Shown: positions 19,062 to 28,547, counted from the stretch's first letter. The stretch is 64,000 nucleotides of DNA from Bartonella tamiae Th239 (GCF_000278275.1 NZ_JH725147.1:1743063-1807062), one strand, 5' to 3'. Notes: a model not told the origin generated them from the sequence alone. Numbers and translations are program-made.

Positions 19062-20837
19062 ATGCCGCATGATACGCCATTGATAACAACTATTGTCGTC
19101 GGTTTATGTTTGGCATATCTTTTTGGTATTACTGCCAATCGTCTGCGCATCTCTCCTCTTGTCGGGTATTTATTAGCTGGTGTTATTGTGGGACCTTATA
19201 CAGGTGGTTTTAGGGCTGATCCTGAAATCACCAATCAACTTGCTGAAATTGGCGTTATTCTTTTAATGTTCGGTGTTGGTTTACATTTTTCATTAAAAGA
19301 TCTTCTCTCAGTTAAAACTATAGCCATACCAGGTGCGATCGCGCAAATGCTTGTCGCAACGTTATTAGGCGTAGCTCTTGGTAGTCTTTTAGGTTGGAGT
19401 TTTGCGACAAGTATTCTTTTCGGTGTCGCTTTATCAACAGCAAGTACGGTTGTTTTAATAAGAGCTTTGCAAGAACGTCGGCTGATTGAGACTGAACGAG
19501 GCAAAATTGCGGTTGGTTGGCTTATTGTCGAAGATATGGCAATGGTTTTATGTCTTGTTCTTGTTCCAGCACTTGCAAGCATTGCTGACACGCAAATTAA
19601 TGCACCCACAGATCCTATCATTGGCTGGCTTAATCTTGGTATATGGGGTGTTATTGGTTTTACAATCATTAAAGTTATACTTTTTATTGCTGTTATGCTT
19701 ATTGTTGGACGTCGATTGATACCTTGGCTTTTAAAAATAACAGCACAATCAGGATCTCGCGAACTTTTTCGTTTAGGTGTTTTAGCCATTGCGCTTGGTG
19801 TGGCGTTTGGTGCTGCCACTCTTTTTGGTGTATCCTTAGCGCTTGGTGCTTTTTTTGCTGGTATGATTATGAGTGAATCAGAACTTAGTCATCGTGCAGC
19901 AGAAGAAACACTCCCCTTGCGCGATGCTTTTGCCGTTTTATTTTTCATATCAGTGGGTATGTTATTTAATCCAATTGAATTGCTTCAAGATTTCTTTCCA
20001 CTTCTTGCAACCCTTTTTATTATTATCATTGGAAAGTCCTTTGCTGCTTTCTTCATTGTACGCGCTTTTCGTCATTCAAAAGCAACAGCACTGACAATAT
20101 CTGCAAGCCTTGCACAAATTGGCGAATTTTCATTCATATTGGCAAGTTTGGGATCCAATATTGGGCTTTTAAACGACACAGCACGTGATCTTATTGTTGC
20201 AGGCGCGATCTTATCAATTCTGTTCAATCCGCTTGTGTTTATTGTGATTGACAAACTTAAATTGCGATTTGAAACCATTAAATATGATGAAGAAATACCA
20301 ACAGTTATTGAAATTGATCCTATCAAAAATTTTGATAACGGTTTTAATATGACAACAAAAAGCAATCACATTGTTATTGTAGGTTATGGTCGTGTTGGCA
20401 AAAAGGTAGCGCAGCACTTATTTAATAAAAATGAAAATGTCATTTTAATAGAAGATTCCACCAAAATTGCGGAAAGCGCAAAACAAGACGATATTGAAAC
20501 AATTTGTGGTAATGCCATTAATCGCGATATCCTTATCGCAAGCAATATCATCCAAGCGCGTCAATTAATTATCGCCATGCGAAGTACAATTGAAGCTGGT
20601 GAAGTTTTGGCACAAGCGCGTGCCATTCATAATAATTTAATGATCATTACCCATGCTGTCTCAGAAATTGAAGCACAATATTTACTAGAATTAGGCGCCA
20701 ATATTGTCGTGACAGATGAAGATGAAATTGCAAATGGAATTCTAAAACATATAATCGATCCTTGTCTTGAAGAAACGCAAAACTTAGATGAGGAAACAAC
20801 ACTGACAAAGCAAAACAATGCTGATTTCGATAAATGA
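19062..20837 (+). CDS. CPA2-family monovalent cation:proton antiporter with RCK/TrkA-N domain (YbaL/KefB-like)
   Basis: A 591-aa protein. The first 390 residues form about twelve membrane helices of the CPA2 exchanger fold, with the characteristic LLMFGVGLHFSLKDLL and ALSLAQ/ASLAQIGEFSFIL segments. A cytoplasmic TrkA-N domain follows from about residue 425, with the nucleotide-binding loop VIVGYGRVGKKVAQHL and GNAINRDIL further on. Such proteins exchange K+ or Na+ for protons under nucleotide or glutathione control. There is no KefG-like partner nearby. The next gene starts 10 bp downstream, so an operon is likely. Confidence 0.92.
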   Translation: MPHDTPLITTIVVGLCLAYLFGITANRLRISPLVGYLLAGVIVGPYTGGFRADPEITNQLAEIGVILLMFGVGLHFSLKDLLSVKTIAIPGAIAQMLVATLLGVALGSLLGWSFATSILFGVALSTASTVVLIRALQERRLIETERGKIAVGWLIVEDMAMVLCLVLVPALASIADTQINAPTDPIIGWLNLGIWGVIGFTIIKVILFIAVMLIVGRRLIPWLLKITAQSGSRELFRLGVLAIALGVAFGAATLFGVSLALGAFFAGMIMSESELSHRAAEETLPLRDAFAVLFFISVGMLFNPIELLQDFFPLLATLFIIIIGKSFAAFFIVRAFRHSKATALTISASLAQIGEFSFILASLGSNIGLLNDTARDLIVAGAILSILFNPLVFIVIDKLKLRFETIKYDEEIPTVIEIDPIKNFDNGFNMTTKSNHIVIVGYGRVGKKVAQHLFNKNENVILIEDSTKIAESAKQDDIETICGNAINRDILIASNIIQARQLIIAMRSTIEAGEVLAQARAIHNNLMIITHAVSEIEAQYLLELGANIVVTDEDEIANGILKHIIDPCLEETQNLDEETTLTKQNNADFDK

Positions 20838-20847
20838 GTAATAAAGC

Positions 20848-21789
20848 GTGAAACTAAAGAAATATATATGGCCACTTATAGGTATCACCGCTATGGTGGT
20901 ATCAATTTATCTTCTATTTGAGAAATTATCGTCAATTTCTTTTGACGATATTGTCATCAGATTAAGAGATTTAAGTCCCCATCAATGGCTCTTTGCTTTG
21001 TTCTCATCTCTTGTCGCTTATGCGGCTCTTGCAGGATATGATCGCATTGCGCTTCAACATCTTGGCAAAAAGATTTCGTGGCTTTTTATAGCCATTTGCT
21101 CATTTACCACTTATGCATTGTCCCATAATATTGGTGCTTCTGTCTTTTCTGGTGCGGTTGTTCGCTACCGTGCTTATAGTATGAAGGGATTGAGTGGCGC
21201 TGAAGTCGCGGTTCTTGTTGGCTTTTGTTCATTCACTTTTGCTTTAGGTACGGTATTATTATCTGGAATAGTTTTGTTAATAAAACCAGAACTGATAGAA
21301 TTGGTGCATGACGGAATACCGTTTTGGTTGGCTCTTGTTATTGGTGCCGTCATGCTTCTACTTGTAGGTCTCTACATACTTGGAAGTTTATTAGGTTTTA
21401 AACCTCTTAAACTAGGAAAAAATTTATCCATAACCTATCCTCGGTTTCATATTGTTGCGCAACAGCTTATTGTTGGTCCGTTAGAATTATTAGGTGCAGC
21501 GGGAATTATTTACGCCGTCTTACCAGAAGTTGGAAATCCTGGTTTTATTGCTGTTCTTGGAGTTTTTCTGGTGTCTTTTACTGTAACAATATTATCAAAT
21601 GCTCCAGCTGGTGGAGTTGGGGTATTAGAAGCGGTTTTTATGGCTGGTATGCCAACCATGAATCCTGCTGATGTCATTGCAGCACTTATTGTTTTTCGAT
21701 TACTTTATTTGATTATTCCACTTATTATTTCTTTGTTTTTTGTCGCAATATTTGAAATTGATCAATATCGAAAACGAAAAAACACTTAA
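20848..21789 (+). CDS. YbhN/UPF0104 family integral membrane protein
   Basis: A 313-aa protein with about eight membrane segments, starting at GTG 10 bp after the antiporter gene. The family signature SHNIGASVFSGAVVRYRAYSMKGLSGAEV (about residues 92-120) and SNAPAGGVGVLEAVFMAG near residue 251 match the lysylphosphatidylglycerol synthase transmembrane region family (YbhN, AglD-like). The catalytic cytosolic transferase domain of MprF is absent, so it is not a lysyl-PG synthase. Exact role unknown. Confidence 0.87.
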   Translation: MKLKKYIWPLIGITAMVVSIYLLFEKLSSISFDDIVIRLRDLSPHQWLFALFSSLVAYAALAGYDRIALQHLGKKISWLFIAICSFTTYALSHNIGASVFSGAVVRYRAYSMKGLSGAEVAVLVGFCSFTFALGTVLLSGIVLLIKPELIELVHDGIPFWLALVIGAVMLLLVGLYILGSLLGFKPLKLGKNLSITYPRFHIVAQQLIVGPLELLGAAGIIYAVLPEVGNPGFIAVLGVFLVSFTVTILSNAPAGGVGVLEAVFMAGMPTMNPADVIAALIVFRLLYLIIPLIISLFFVAIFEIDQYRKRKNT

Positions 21790-21832
21790 CCACATGAATA
21801 AAAATGACAATTTGTATTCCTTTGTATTGTTG

Positions 21833-22858
21833 TCATGATATATTTATGCGCTCTATCTCCACGCCGACTGCTGCTGGACCCAATTCTAATTTATCAACGC
21901 GTACAATGACCTTTTGAACAAGTGGATAGGCTAGGATAAAAGCAGCTATACGTTCAGCCAATGTTTCAACAAGTTCAACATGCCCAAGTGAAACGAGTGT
22001 TTTTATTCCATCAAGTATAAGATCATAAGAAAAAATATGACGCATATCTTCTGGATTTCTTGTCTGTCGAACCACGTCAGCAATAATATTAAAACGGACT
22101 TTTTGCTGACGTCCATATTCTCCCCGATAAGCACCAATTTCAATGGGCAAAATAAAATCCTCGACGATTATTCGATCTGTTCCAAGTGTATTTTTTTCAG
22201 CAATCTCATGATTTTGCAATTCGAAAGGAACAAGTGCACGAATAAGTCTATTGGTTTCACTATCACCAAAATGGCCAGGTTTTATTGGTTTTTTGATACA
22301 AAACCCAAGCCAATTTGGTGTAAAAGGAAGTAATCTGGGAATATCAGGGGCTTCTATATCTCCAAGAAAACCCGTTTTTAAGCCGATTTTTTGCGTTTTA
22401 CTTAAAACATCGCCAATTTCTGAAATATCATGAAGACTTAATAAAGGGCTTTCAAAATTGTTATATTGCCAAATAAGCCCATTAAAACCATTTTTTTCAA
22501 TGTTTTGAATAAAGGTGAAATCAGCATTTTGCATCATATTCACCATAGCAATTGTTTGATAATAATCAAAATGAGACTGAAATGTAGCCAATTCTTTCTG
22601 ATCATCATTGTTAAAAGATAAGGATAAAACAACAGCATCGGGATTAAAAATTTTAAAAGCAGAATGCTTATTTGCTATTTTCTTATTGCATATAAGCCAG
22701 AGATGCAGTTGCCTATTACTATAATCACTTAATAATTCACGAAGAAATTTTTCATGCACAACAGCATCATCAGCGGAAATTAAAATAATATCCGCTTGCG
22801 CTTCAGCTGCAATTTGTAAATCTTCACATGATTGAATATGTACCAACAATTTTGACAT
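21833..22858 (-). CDS. Fusion: degenerate MfnB-like (DUF556) barrel + dihydroneopterin aldolase (FolB)
   Basis: A 341-aa protein, three times the usual length of FolB. Residues about 227-341 are a complete dihydroneopterin aldolase domain with VEDFILPIEIGAYRGEYGRQQ, the conserved VETLAERIA and the lysine in VRVDKLELG. It would cleave 7,8-dihydroneopterin in folate synthesis. Residues 1-215 align in pattern with (5-formylfuran-3-yl)methyl phosphate synthase (MfnB), a TIM barrel. The lysines expected in the VKxP, IKVG and second-half motifs are replaced (ADIILISADD, PDAVVLSLS, LIWQYNN), so this half is probably catalytically dead. Other folate genes are not adjacent. Confidence 0.82.
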   Translation of the reverse strand: MSKLLVHIQSCEDLQIAAEAQADIILISADDAVVHEKFLRELLSDYSNRQLHLWLICNKKIANKHSAFKIFNPDAVVLSLSFNNDDQKELATFQSHFDYYQTIAMVNMMQNADFTFIQNIEKNGFNGLIWQYNNFESPLLSLHDISEIGDVLSKTQKIGLKTGFLGDIEAPDIPRLLPFTPNWLGFCIKKPIKPGHFGDSETNRLIRALVPFELQNHEIAEKNTLGTDRIIVEDFILPIEIGAYRGEYGRQQKVRFNIIADVVRQTRNPEDMRHIFSYDLILDGIKTLVSLGHVELVETLAERIAAFILAYPLVQKVIVRVDKLELGPAAVGVEIERINIS

Positions 22859-23112
22859 TTTTTTACCTATTTATCGTCACCATTGTCCGTGTATGAAGCA
22901 CTATTATCTTTCATAAAGTTGCATAATTTCATAAACACACAATGAATTTTGTACAACTTAAAAAATGCAAACAACTATGATCATAATGAAACATTTAATG
23001 TTTTATGAACACTTCAATCAAATAAAACAGTGTTGCGATATCTTAGAAAAATCTTTTAACCGCTTTTATAAAAGATCTTAGCTTAATGATTATTAAGTTT
23101 TCATAAAAACAG

Positions 23113-24681
23113 TTACTCATCATGATCTTCATTCTTTAAAGGTGTAATCAAGACCTTTGCAATGTTGCGCCGTTCCATTTCAACTACTTCAAAGTGCAAA
23201 CCTTCAGATTCAAATCCTTCACCAGCAACTGGCAAATGGCCAAAATGCCATAACATAAATCCGGCCAACGTTGTATAACGATCATTTTCATCAACTAAAT
23301 GTTTATCCAAATACCCACTTAACCGACGAATATCAGCATATCCTTCAACCAGCAAACTACCATTATCAAGCTGTTCAGCAACTACAGAATCTTCATCATC
23401 ATCTGGAAAATCACCTGCAATCGCTTCCAATATATCTGTTGGTGTTGCAACACCTTCAAACGAGCCATGCTCATCAACAACAATGGCAAGTTGAATTGGC
23501 GAATCGCGTAATTGTTCCATCACACGAAGAACACTGGTATTTTCATGAACAACTAAAGGTTGGCGCATTGCTTTTTGCCAATCAATATTTTGACCTTCAG
23601 CAAGATCAAGAAGAAGATCTTTAGTGAGCGCAACACCAACAAATTCATCAATCTTATCGCGTGCTAATACCAAGCGACTATGCTTAAACTGCTTTAACTC
23701 TTCACGCATTTCAGCTTCTGCAGCATCAAGATCGAGCCATTCAATCTCATTACGGGGCGTCATGATAGAACGAACCGGACGATCAGCAAGATAAAGAACA
23801 CCGCGTATCATTTCCTTTTCTTCTGGTCGAAATAAATCTGACGTTGCGGCCTGTTCAGCAATAACATCAACAGTTTCTCCAAGATTTCCTTCTTGTTTAC
23901 CTCCTCCTAACAAGCGCAAAACAGCACCAGCTGTCCGTTCACGTAAATCATTGGTTGTGATAAGTTTTTCTCTGTTGTGTCGCCCAATTTGATTGAAAGC
24001 CTCGATAAGCACAGAAAAACCAATAGCAGCGTAAAGATATCCTTTTGGAATATGGAAACCAAAACCTTCAACGACCAAGCTAAAGCCAATCATCATTAAA
24101 AAGCCAAGACAAAGAATAACAACCGTTGGATGGCGATTGACAAAATGCATCAGTGGACCAGATCCCCACATCATGACGCCCATAGCAACAATAACGGCAA
24201 TATACATAACCGCCATTTGATCTTTTGGGATCATTCCTGTGGCTGTTATAATACTATCAAGTGAGAAAATCGCATCAAGAACAACAATCTGTACAATAAC
24301 TTGCCAAAAAACAGCATGTGCGGCACCCAGTTTTTTTTCATGGGATTCACCCTCCAAGCGCTCATGCAATTCAAGAGTGCCTTTTGCTAATAAGAATGCT
24401 CCACCCACAATTAAAATCATACTGTGCCAGCTAAAATCAAACGAACCAATAGAAAACACTGTTTCATCAAGCGTCATGACCCAGCCTATCACCATTAAGA
24501 GTGATAAGCGCATAATGAGCGCTAGGCTTAAACCAGTTAAACGGGCACGATTACGTAACCGAACAGGTAATTTTTCAGCAAGAATTGCAATAAAAACGAG
24601 GTTGTCAATGCCAAGAACAATTTCAAGAAAGATCAACGTTACAAGACCTAACCAAGCGTGAGGATCAATAATCCATTCCAT
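23113..24681 (-). CDS. TerC-family membrane protein with CBS pair and CorC_HlyC domain
   Basis: A 522-aa protein like YegH/YoaE. Residues 1-225 are the TerC membrane domain, with the acidic metal-site motifs EIVLGIDNLVF near residue 20 and LDAIFSLDSIITATGM near 135-150. TerC proteins are tied to Mn2+ efflux or metal loading of exported proteins. A CBS pair follows (about 300-420, starting MTPRNEIEWLD), then a transporter-associated CorC_HlyC domain to the end. It is preceded by a roughly 250-nt leader with strong structure, suggesting metal-sensing control. Confidence 0.93.
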   Translation of the reverse strand: MEWIIDPHAWLGLVTLIFLEIVLGIDNLVFIAILAEKLPVRLRNRARLTGLSLALIMRLSLLMVIGWVMTLDETVFSIGSFDFSWHSMILIVGGAFLLAKGTLELHERLEGESHEKKLGAAHAVFWQVIVQIVVLDAIFSLDSIITATGMIPKDQMAVMYIAVIVAMGVMMWGSGPLMHFVNRHPTVVILCLGFLMMIGFSLVVEGFGFHIPKGYLYAAIGFSVLIEAFNQIGRHNREKLITTNDLRERTAGAVLRLLGGGKQEGNLGETVDVIAEQAATSDLFRPEEKEMIRGVLYLADRPVRSIMTPRNEIEWLDLDAAEAEMREELKQFKHSRLVLARDKIDEFVGVALTKDLLLDLAEGQNIDWQKAMRQPLVVHENTSVLRVMEQLRDSPIQLAIVVDEHGSFEGVATPTDILEAIAGDFPDDDEDSVVAEQLDNGSLLVEGYADIRRLSGYLDKHLVDENDRYTTLAGFMLWHFGHLPVAGEGFESEGLHFEVVEMERRNIAKVLITPLKNEDHDE

Positions 24682-24805
24682 GTTTTTTGTATTCCTAAAA
24701 ATAATTAAACGAAAAAGTTATGTGTAGCTTGGAATATGGAGATCTATTCACGCAAATTGTGCAAATCAAAATGATAAAAAAGATTGAGCACAACATCACT
24801 AATGT

Positions 24806-24824
24806 CGCCATTAAAATAATGGCG
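24806..24824 (-). promoter_or_regulatory. Perfect 8-bp hairpin in the terC leader
   Basis: CGCCATTA and TAATGGCG with a three-base loop. On the minus strand it lies between the upstream structured element and the terC start. It could be part of an expression switch. Confidence 0.45.
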
Positions 24825-24844
24825 CATTCTAATTTTTTTAAGAG

Positions 24845-24929
24845 AACAAAAATCGAATAGCGGCCTACACCGCACGATACAACTGGAAGGGTCTTCCAAA
24901 CTTTGGCCGGGCATTACGCTCGAACTTCC
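24845..24929 (-). ncRNA. Candidate structured leader (possible yybP-ykoY-like Mn2+ riboswitch) of terC
   Basis: On the minus strand the leader opens with AAGGAAG, which pairs with CTTCC 34 bases later just after GGAAGACC. A GC-rich hairpin GCGG/CCGC follows, then U-rich sequence. The AAGACC-then-CUUCC/CUUGCC tract near the 3' side, and the position in front of a TerC gene, resemble manganese riboswitches, but the canonical GGGGAGUAG tract is not present as such. The family is therefore uncertain, although a structured leader is well supported. Confidence 0.4.
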
Positions 24930-24934
24930 TTTTA

Positions 24935-24964
24935 ATATAGCACTTCAAATGTGCTTAATTGCAA
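24935..24964 (-). promoter_or_regulatory. Candidate promoter of the terC leader
   Basis: On the minus strand TTGCAA is followed after 18 bp by CTATAT, a good alphaproteobacterial -35/-10 pair. Transcription would start about 24929, right at the first paired bases of the structured leader. Confidence 0.5.
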
Positions 24965-25105
24965 AAAAACTAATAATTGCATATTTTTTTTAAAAATCAA
25001 GAGTTATCATAAAGTATTATGAAAAAAATTATATTTAAAATATGATAGACAATCCTTCATGTGATAGATATACATCATTTTTTAAACATACTGATCATTT
25101 TATTA

Positions 25106-25181
<76 letters not shown>

Positions 25182-25802
25182 TTAAAATTAATAAATTGTG
25201 TTAATCTTTCCTATTATTGTTTTAAATTGAATAGGGAAATGTTTTGGAAGGTATTTCTGTCTTGCCTTATCATAAATGTCGGCCTTCCATAATTCAACTT
25301 ACATCTATTACAAAACAGTACCAAAAAAAGCTTAGCTTCATCCGCAATAATAACAACTTTGTGGATAAAATCAGCGGTGATCTGCCTTATTACAATGTTG
25401 TCTGTTGCATTTTATCTCGCATTGGCTGTCCTTGGTTGATGAAAGAGTCACTTTGCCAGATTGTGTTCAATCCATTGCTGTCTGCTACGGATAACTGGCA
25501 AATTTCTTTTTATGCATTTCATAACGATATACATCGCTATACCACCCAGAAACTCTTATGATGCGCTCCTTCAAGTCCCGTCTGCACTGTACTTTTTGGA
25601 AAAATCATCACTATCTGGATAGTCGAAGTCAATCAGCTTCGATGATCGGGTCGGTATTGCTTTGTTTCACCTATCTGGAGCGCCTACCATTTCTTTCTTC
25701 CGTGCCGTTGGCAAGCATCCTTTTAACTGAAACAAAGTTGCCGTGTTGTAACCACGACACTCTTTTTTTTTATCAATCCATGTTTCTACAGACATAAGGT
25801 AA
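25182..25802. other. Left end of the island, no intact gene
   Basis: About 620 bp after tRNA-Lys. A 105-codon plus-strand frame (25244-25561) and a 79-codon frame (25558-25797) are open but show no domain. They are probably decayed sequence of the same conjugative element as the TraG fragment that follows. GC rises along this stretch. No integrase is present here. Confidence 0.4.
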
Positions 25803-26165
25803 AGCTCACTATTTTCTGACTCGCAGCTTGCCGCTCGTATCCAGACAGCTCCTGACCTTAAAGAGCTACAACGTGATTACCAGAGCAATCCATGGACTGG
25901 TAGCATCAAGGCACCGCATCAACAAGAGCAGTTAATCCCAACTGATACCAATCCGGCCAACAGTGGCATACGACGCGAACCCAATCTGCCAGATCATGAG
26001 GAAATCGTACCGTTGAAACCTGATTACGATCCATCGGCGGAATTTTCCATGCTCGATGATGCCGAAGAAGAACATACAAGTCGCAATGTTCGGCAGATGA
26101 AAAACGACATGCACGACCTTGTTCGTAAGGCAACACTCGACTCCAATGATGGTATCGACCTTTGA
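25803..26165 (+). pseudogene. C-terminal remnant of TraG/VirD4 conjugative coupling protein
   Basis: About 120 codons, open from an upstream in-frame stop and without a start. The end reads QMKNDMHDLVRKATLDSNDGIDL, matching the conserved tail of TraG/VirD4 coupling proteins (MRxVARQxxLDPDDGIxL). The preceding DLKELQRDYQSNPWTG segment also fits. The ATPase domain with the Walker motifs is missing. The piece is more GC-rich than its surroundings, as expected of DNA from a conjugative element. Eleven bases later comes its usual neighbour, a ribbon-helix-helix gene, which supports the call. Confidence 0.75.
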
Positions 26166-26176
26166 AAGGAACACCT

Positions 26177-26442
26177 ATGAAAATCCGCAATACGTTCTAT
26201 CTCACATCTAAATTACAAATTCAGCTCTATCGGCTGGCTAAGGCCAAAAAACTATCCCGAACGTCAATCATCGAGACCTCCATTGCTTTGTTGTTATCAG
26301 CCGATGCCCAGGATCGGCAGTAGGCAGCCTTCACCCATCTTCTTGACCAGATGAGCCGCCAGTTACAGTGCCTTGAGAGCGATACCCTGATCCTCACGAA
26401 CATGACAGCTCTGTTCATCCGCTTCTGGCTGTTGGCGACTTT
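26177..26442 (+). pseudogene. Broken CopG/ribbon-helix-helix gene of a conjugative transfer region
   Basis: It starts at ATG 26177 with an AAAGGA ribosome-binding site. MKIRNTFYLTSKLQIQLYRLAKAKKLSRTSIIE is a ribbon-helix-helix DNA-binding domain. An in-frame TAG at 26321-26323 interrupts it after 48 codons, and the same frame then continues with a helical tail ending ALFIRFWLLAT, typical of the small CopG proteins encoded after traG in rhizobial-type Tra/Trb regions. The reading frame then runs into unrelated MFS-like sequence, so a deletion junction lies near 26440. Confidence 0.7.
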
Positions 26443-26751
26443 GATAAGTCTTGTTATATTTTTAAAAATATTTGCTTTATTCGCCGATAATAAAATAATT
26501 GTAATGATATCCATGTTAGGAATTGGTTTCGTTGGCGTGACAATGAAACCAGCTATAGTTTCGCGTGTTAGCAAATCGTCAATGGTCACTCGTTAGTGAA
26601 TATAGTACATATATTCTTGATAACCTTTGGGATAATGATCGGTGTTTTTATCGGAGGACCAGTCCTGTCTCATGGATTGGGTCTTAGGGCACCGCTGTGG
26701 GTTTGCGTTATTTAGGCGATTATGTGGTTATTGTGTTTAACTCCTGAATAA
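26443..26751 (+). pseudogene. MFS transporter remnant
   Basis: The C-terminal part of a drug-efflux type MFS permease in two frames. GIGFVGVTMKPAIVSRV in the first frame is the helix with the MFS proline/arginine pattern. After a frame change near 26597, GIMIGVFIGGPVLSHGLGLRAPLWVCVI matches the conserved GxxxGxxxGGxxxxxGLGYRAPLWV stretch of AraJ-like exporters. A stop (26713) interrupts before the last dozen codons. The N-terminal half is missing. Confidence 0.65.
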
Positions 26752-26790
26752 CCGAAACGTATTATAGATCATCAATATGAGGAGATTTAA

Positions 26791-27218
26791 ATGTCTAATT
26801 TAGATGGGAAAATTGCTGTCGTTGTAGGTGGCAGTCGAGACATAGGTGCAAAATAGTGAAATCGTTAGCTCATCAGGGATCTGAAGTTATAGTCATATAT
26901 AGAAACAATCGAGATGCGGCTATAAAGCTAAATGACATTAACAAGATAGGCGGTCGTTTACGTGCTGTTCAATGAGACCTTATGAACTTCAATGATATAA
27001 AATCGTCAATTATTGAAATTCAGAAACTCCATTGCAAAATTGATATTCTCATTAACAGTGCTGGTTATATGGACAGCGGCAGAACATCCCTTGGTTCGAT
27101 TACTCTAGATAATAAAGTGGAGCGATTTTTTGTTAAAGTAAGGTGTATTTATGAAGAGTTCCTATTCAGCGAGATGCAGATTGTCACTATCCTGAAACTG
27201 ATGACCCTGGTATTCTGA
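26791..27218 (+). pseudogene. Short-chain dehydrogenase/reductase remnant
   Basis: It has an intact start with GAGGAG ribosome-binding site. MSNLDGKIAVVVGGSRDIGAK is the start of the Rossmann fold with the TGxxxGIG-type glycine motif (GGSRDIGA). A stop at once follows, and the frame recovers as KIVKSLAHQGSEVIVIYRNN. A second break occurs near 26970, then IDILINSAGYM matches the NNAG motif of SDR enzymes. The catalytic YxxxK region is deleted. At least two frame breaks show that the gene is dead. Confidence 0.8.
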
Positions 27219-27737
27219 TTAAGGACATTTGCCGGCAGGCATCATCATCGTTCCATCTTTATTAGCCGTTCTCATTTGCTTGCTTTTGCCTATGTGACGT
27301 TGCTTCTTACTGCCGCTCTTCAGTTTGCTTAATACGCCCAACCTTCGTCACTTTCCAACGGACTGTGATTGCAGAAGCGTCACCAGGGCCAGTGATATTA
27401 TTGGCGAAGTTATAGCTGGAGCGCTCCTTGCTACCATCACTAAATGAGATCTCCAATCTGGGCGATAGCATCATAATATTAGGCAAAATTGCCGCAATGT
27501 TTTTCGTCAACAACCATCGATTTAAAAAGCTATAATGCCAATCTGAAGTCCTCTACTTGATAAAAGTCTGAATATTTACTTTTTTGGCTCTCTCAATATG
27601 GCCAATCCTTTTTTCAAGACGACTTATATTATTAAATCTATTAGGTTATGTACTTCTATCTAGTTTCAGGACAGATTCATTTTATAGAGTCCATTTTTGG
27701 TGGTTTGTGTTTCATTGGTTCGAGGGAGGATTGACCA
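27219..27737. other. Island spacer with one unassigned minus-strand frame
   Basis: About 520 bp between the SDR remnant and the transposase. A 68-codon minus-strand frame (27307-27513) with LEISFSDGSKERSSYNFANN is open and may be a gene tail, but I recognise no family. No inverted terminal repeat of the insertion sequence could be placed with confidence. Confidence 0.35.
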
Positions 27738-28142
27738 ATGAATGATTTAGTTTTGTTGAGCGAAAATCAGATGGCACGGATATCACCCTTTTCCTACTTT
27801 CTCACGGAGTTTTTCGTGTTGATAACCAGTGTGGTGACAGCAGTATTGTCTATGTCATTAAGCATGGTCTGCAATGCAAAGATGCACCTGTTGGCTATGG
27901 TCGGCATAAAACACTCTATAAACGTTTTATTCGCTGGAGCCGAATGGGTGTGTTTGACCGCATCTTTACAGCCCTTGCTGGGCAAGACCCAAAGCCTCAA
28001 CGTATCACGATTGATGCCACACATCTCAAGGCACACCGCACGGCAGCACGCCTCTTAAAAGGGGGATGTTCCCCGCCACATCGGGCGCACGAAAGGTAGC
28101 TTGAGCTCTAAACGGCATACAGTCTGCAATCAAGATAGAAAG
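27738..28142 (+). mobile_element. IS5-family (IS427-group) transposase remnant
   Basis: It starts MNDLVLLSENQMARISPF behind GGGAGGATTGACCAATG, typical of IS427-like elements. After a frame change the other frames give HKTLYKRFIRWSRMGVFDRIFTALA and ITIDATHLKAHRTAARL, which contains the first catalytic Asp (DAT) of the DDE domain. The sequence breaks off after the segment that normally reads KLHAV, so the second and third catalytic residues are missing. Phage-like sequence follows at once. The element is dead and truncated at its right end. Confidence 0.8.
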
Positions 28143-28547
28143 CCGTATTTAAAATTGTTGATTGGGCTGTGTCTAATAATGTTCATGTTCATCTTGTTGC
28201 TCATGCCCGAAAATCTAATTCTGACACAGGTATTCAAGGAACGGAAGAGGTCAAAGGTGCATCAGAAATCGGTGCGAACGCATTTAACATCATAACATTA
28301 TGGCGTAATCGTAAACTTGAAGAGAAACTAAGCGCAGCTAAAACAGAAGAAGAAAAAGCTGAACTTACTGAAAAACCAAGTGTTGTGATGAACGTAGCCA
28401 AACGACTTAATGGAGACTTTGAAGGTATGGTTGGGCTTTGGTTCGATCATAAAAGCGTATCGTTATTTTTCGTCATACGACAATAGAACTTGGCAACGTA
28501 GTTATTTAGAACGGCAAACAAAATATCATTTGGAGGCCGCAGAATGA
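28143..28547 (+). pseudogene. Phage replicative helicase/RecA-like ATPase, C-terminal remnant with frameshift
   Basis: KIVDWAVSNNVHVHLVAHARK, then TEEVKGASEIGANAFNIITLWRNRK and KRLNGDFEGMVGLWFDH, match the C-terminal motor region of phage primase-helicases and twinkle-like ATPases. The N-terminal Walker A part is missing, cut by the insertion sequence remnant. A frameshift near 28450 ends the first frame. The second frame continues with AYRYFSSYDNRTWQRSYLER to a stop at 28547 that overlaps the next frame, as in an intact phage operon. Confidence 0.7.

Noticed and set aside
19235-19819. 194-codon minus-strand frame inside the antiporter gene
   Set aside because: Antisense to a conserved membrane protein; Ser/Thr/Pro/Ile-rich translation typical of a shadow frame.
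21801-21838. Weak inverted repeat ATGACAA...TTGTCAT between the YbhN gene and the FolB fusion
   Set aside because: Only 7 bp with a long loop and no T-run, so it is not convincing as a terminator.
25906-26190. Two minus-strand frames of 80-94 codons
   Set aside because: They lie antisense to the TraG tail, whose plus-strand reading has clear family similarity.
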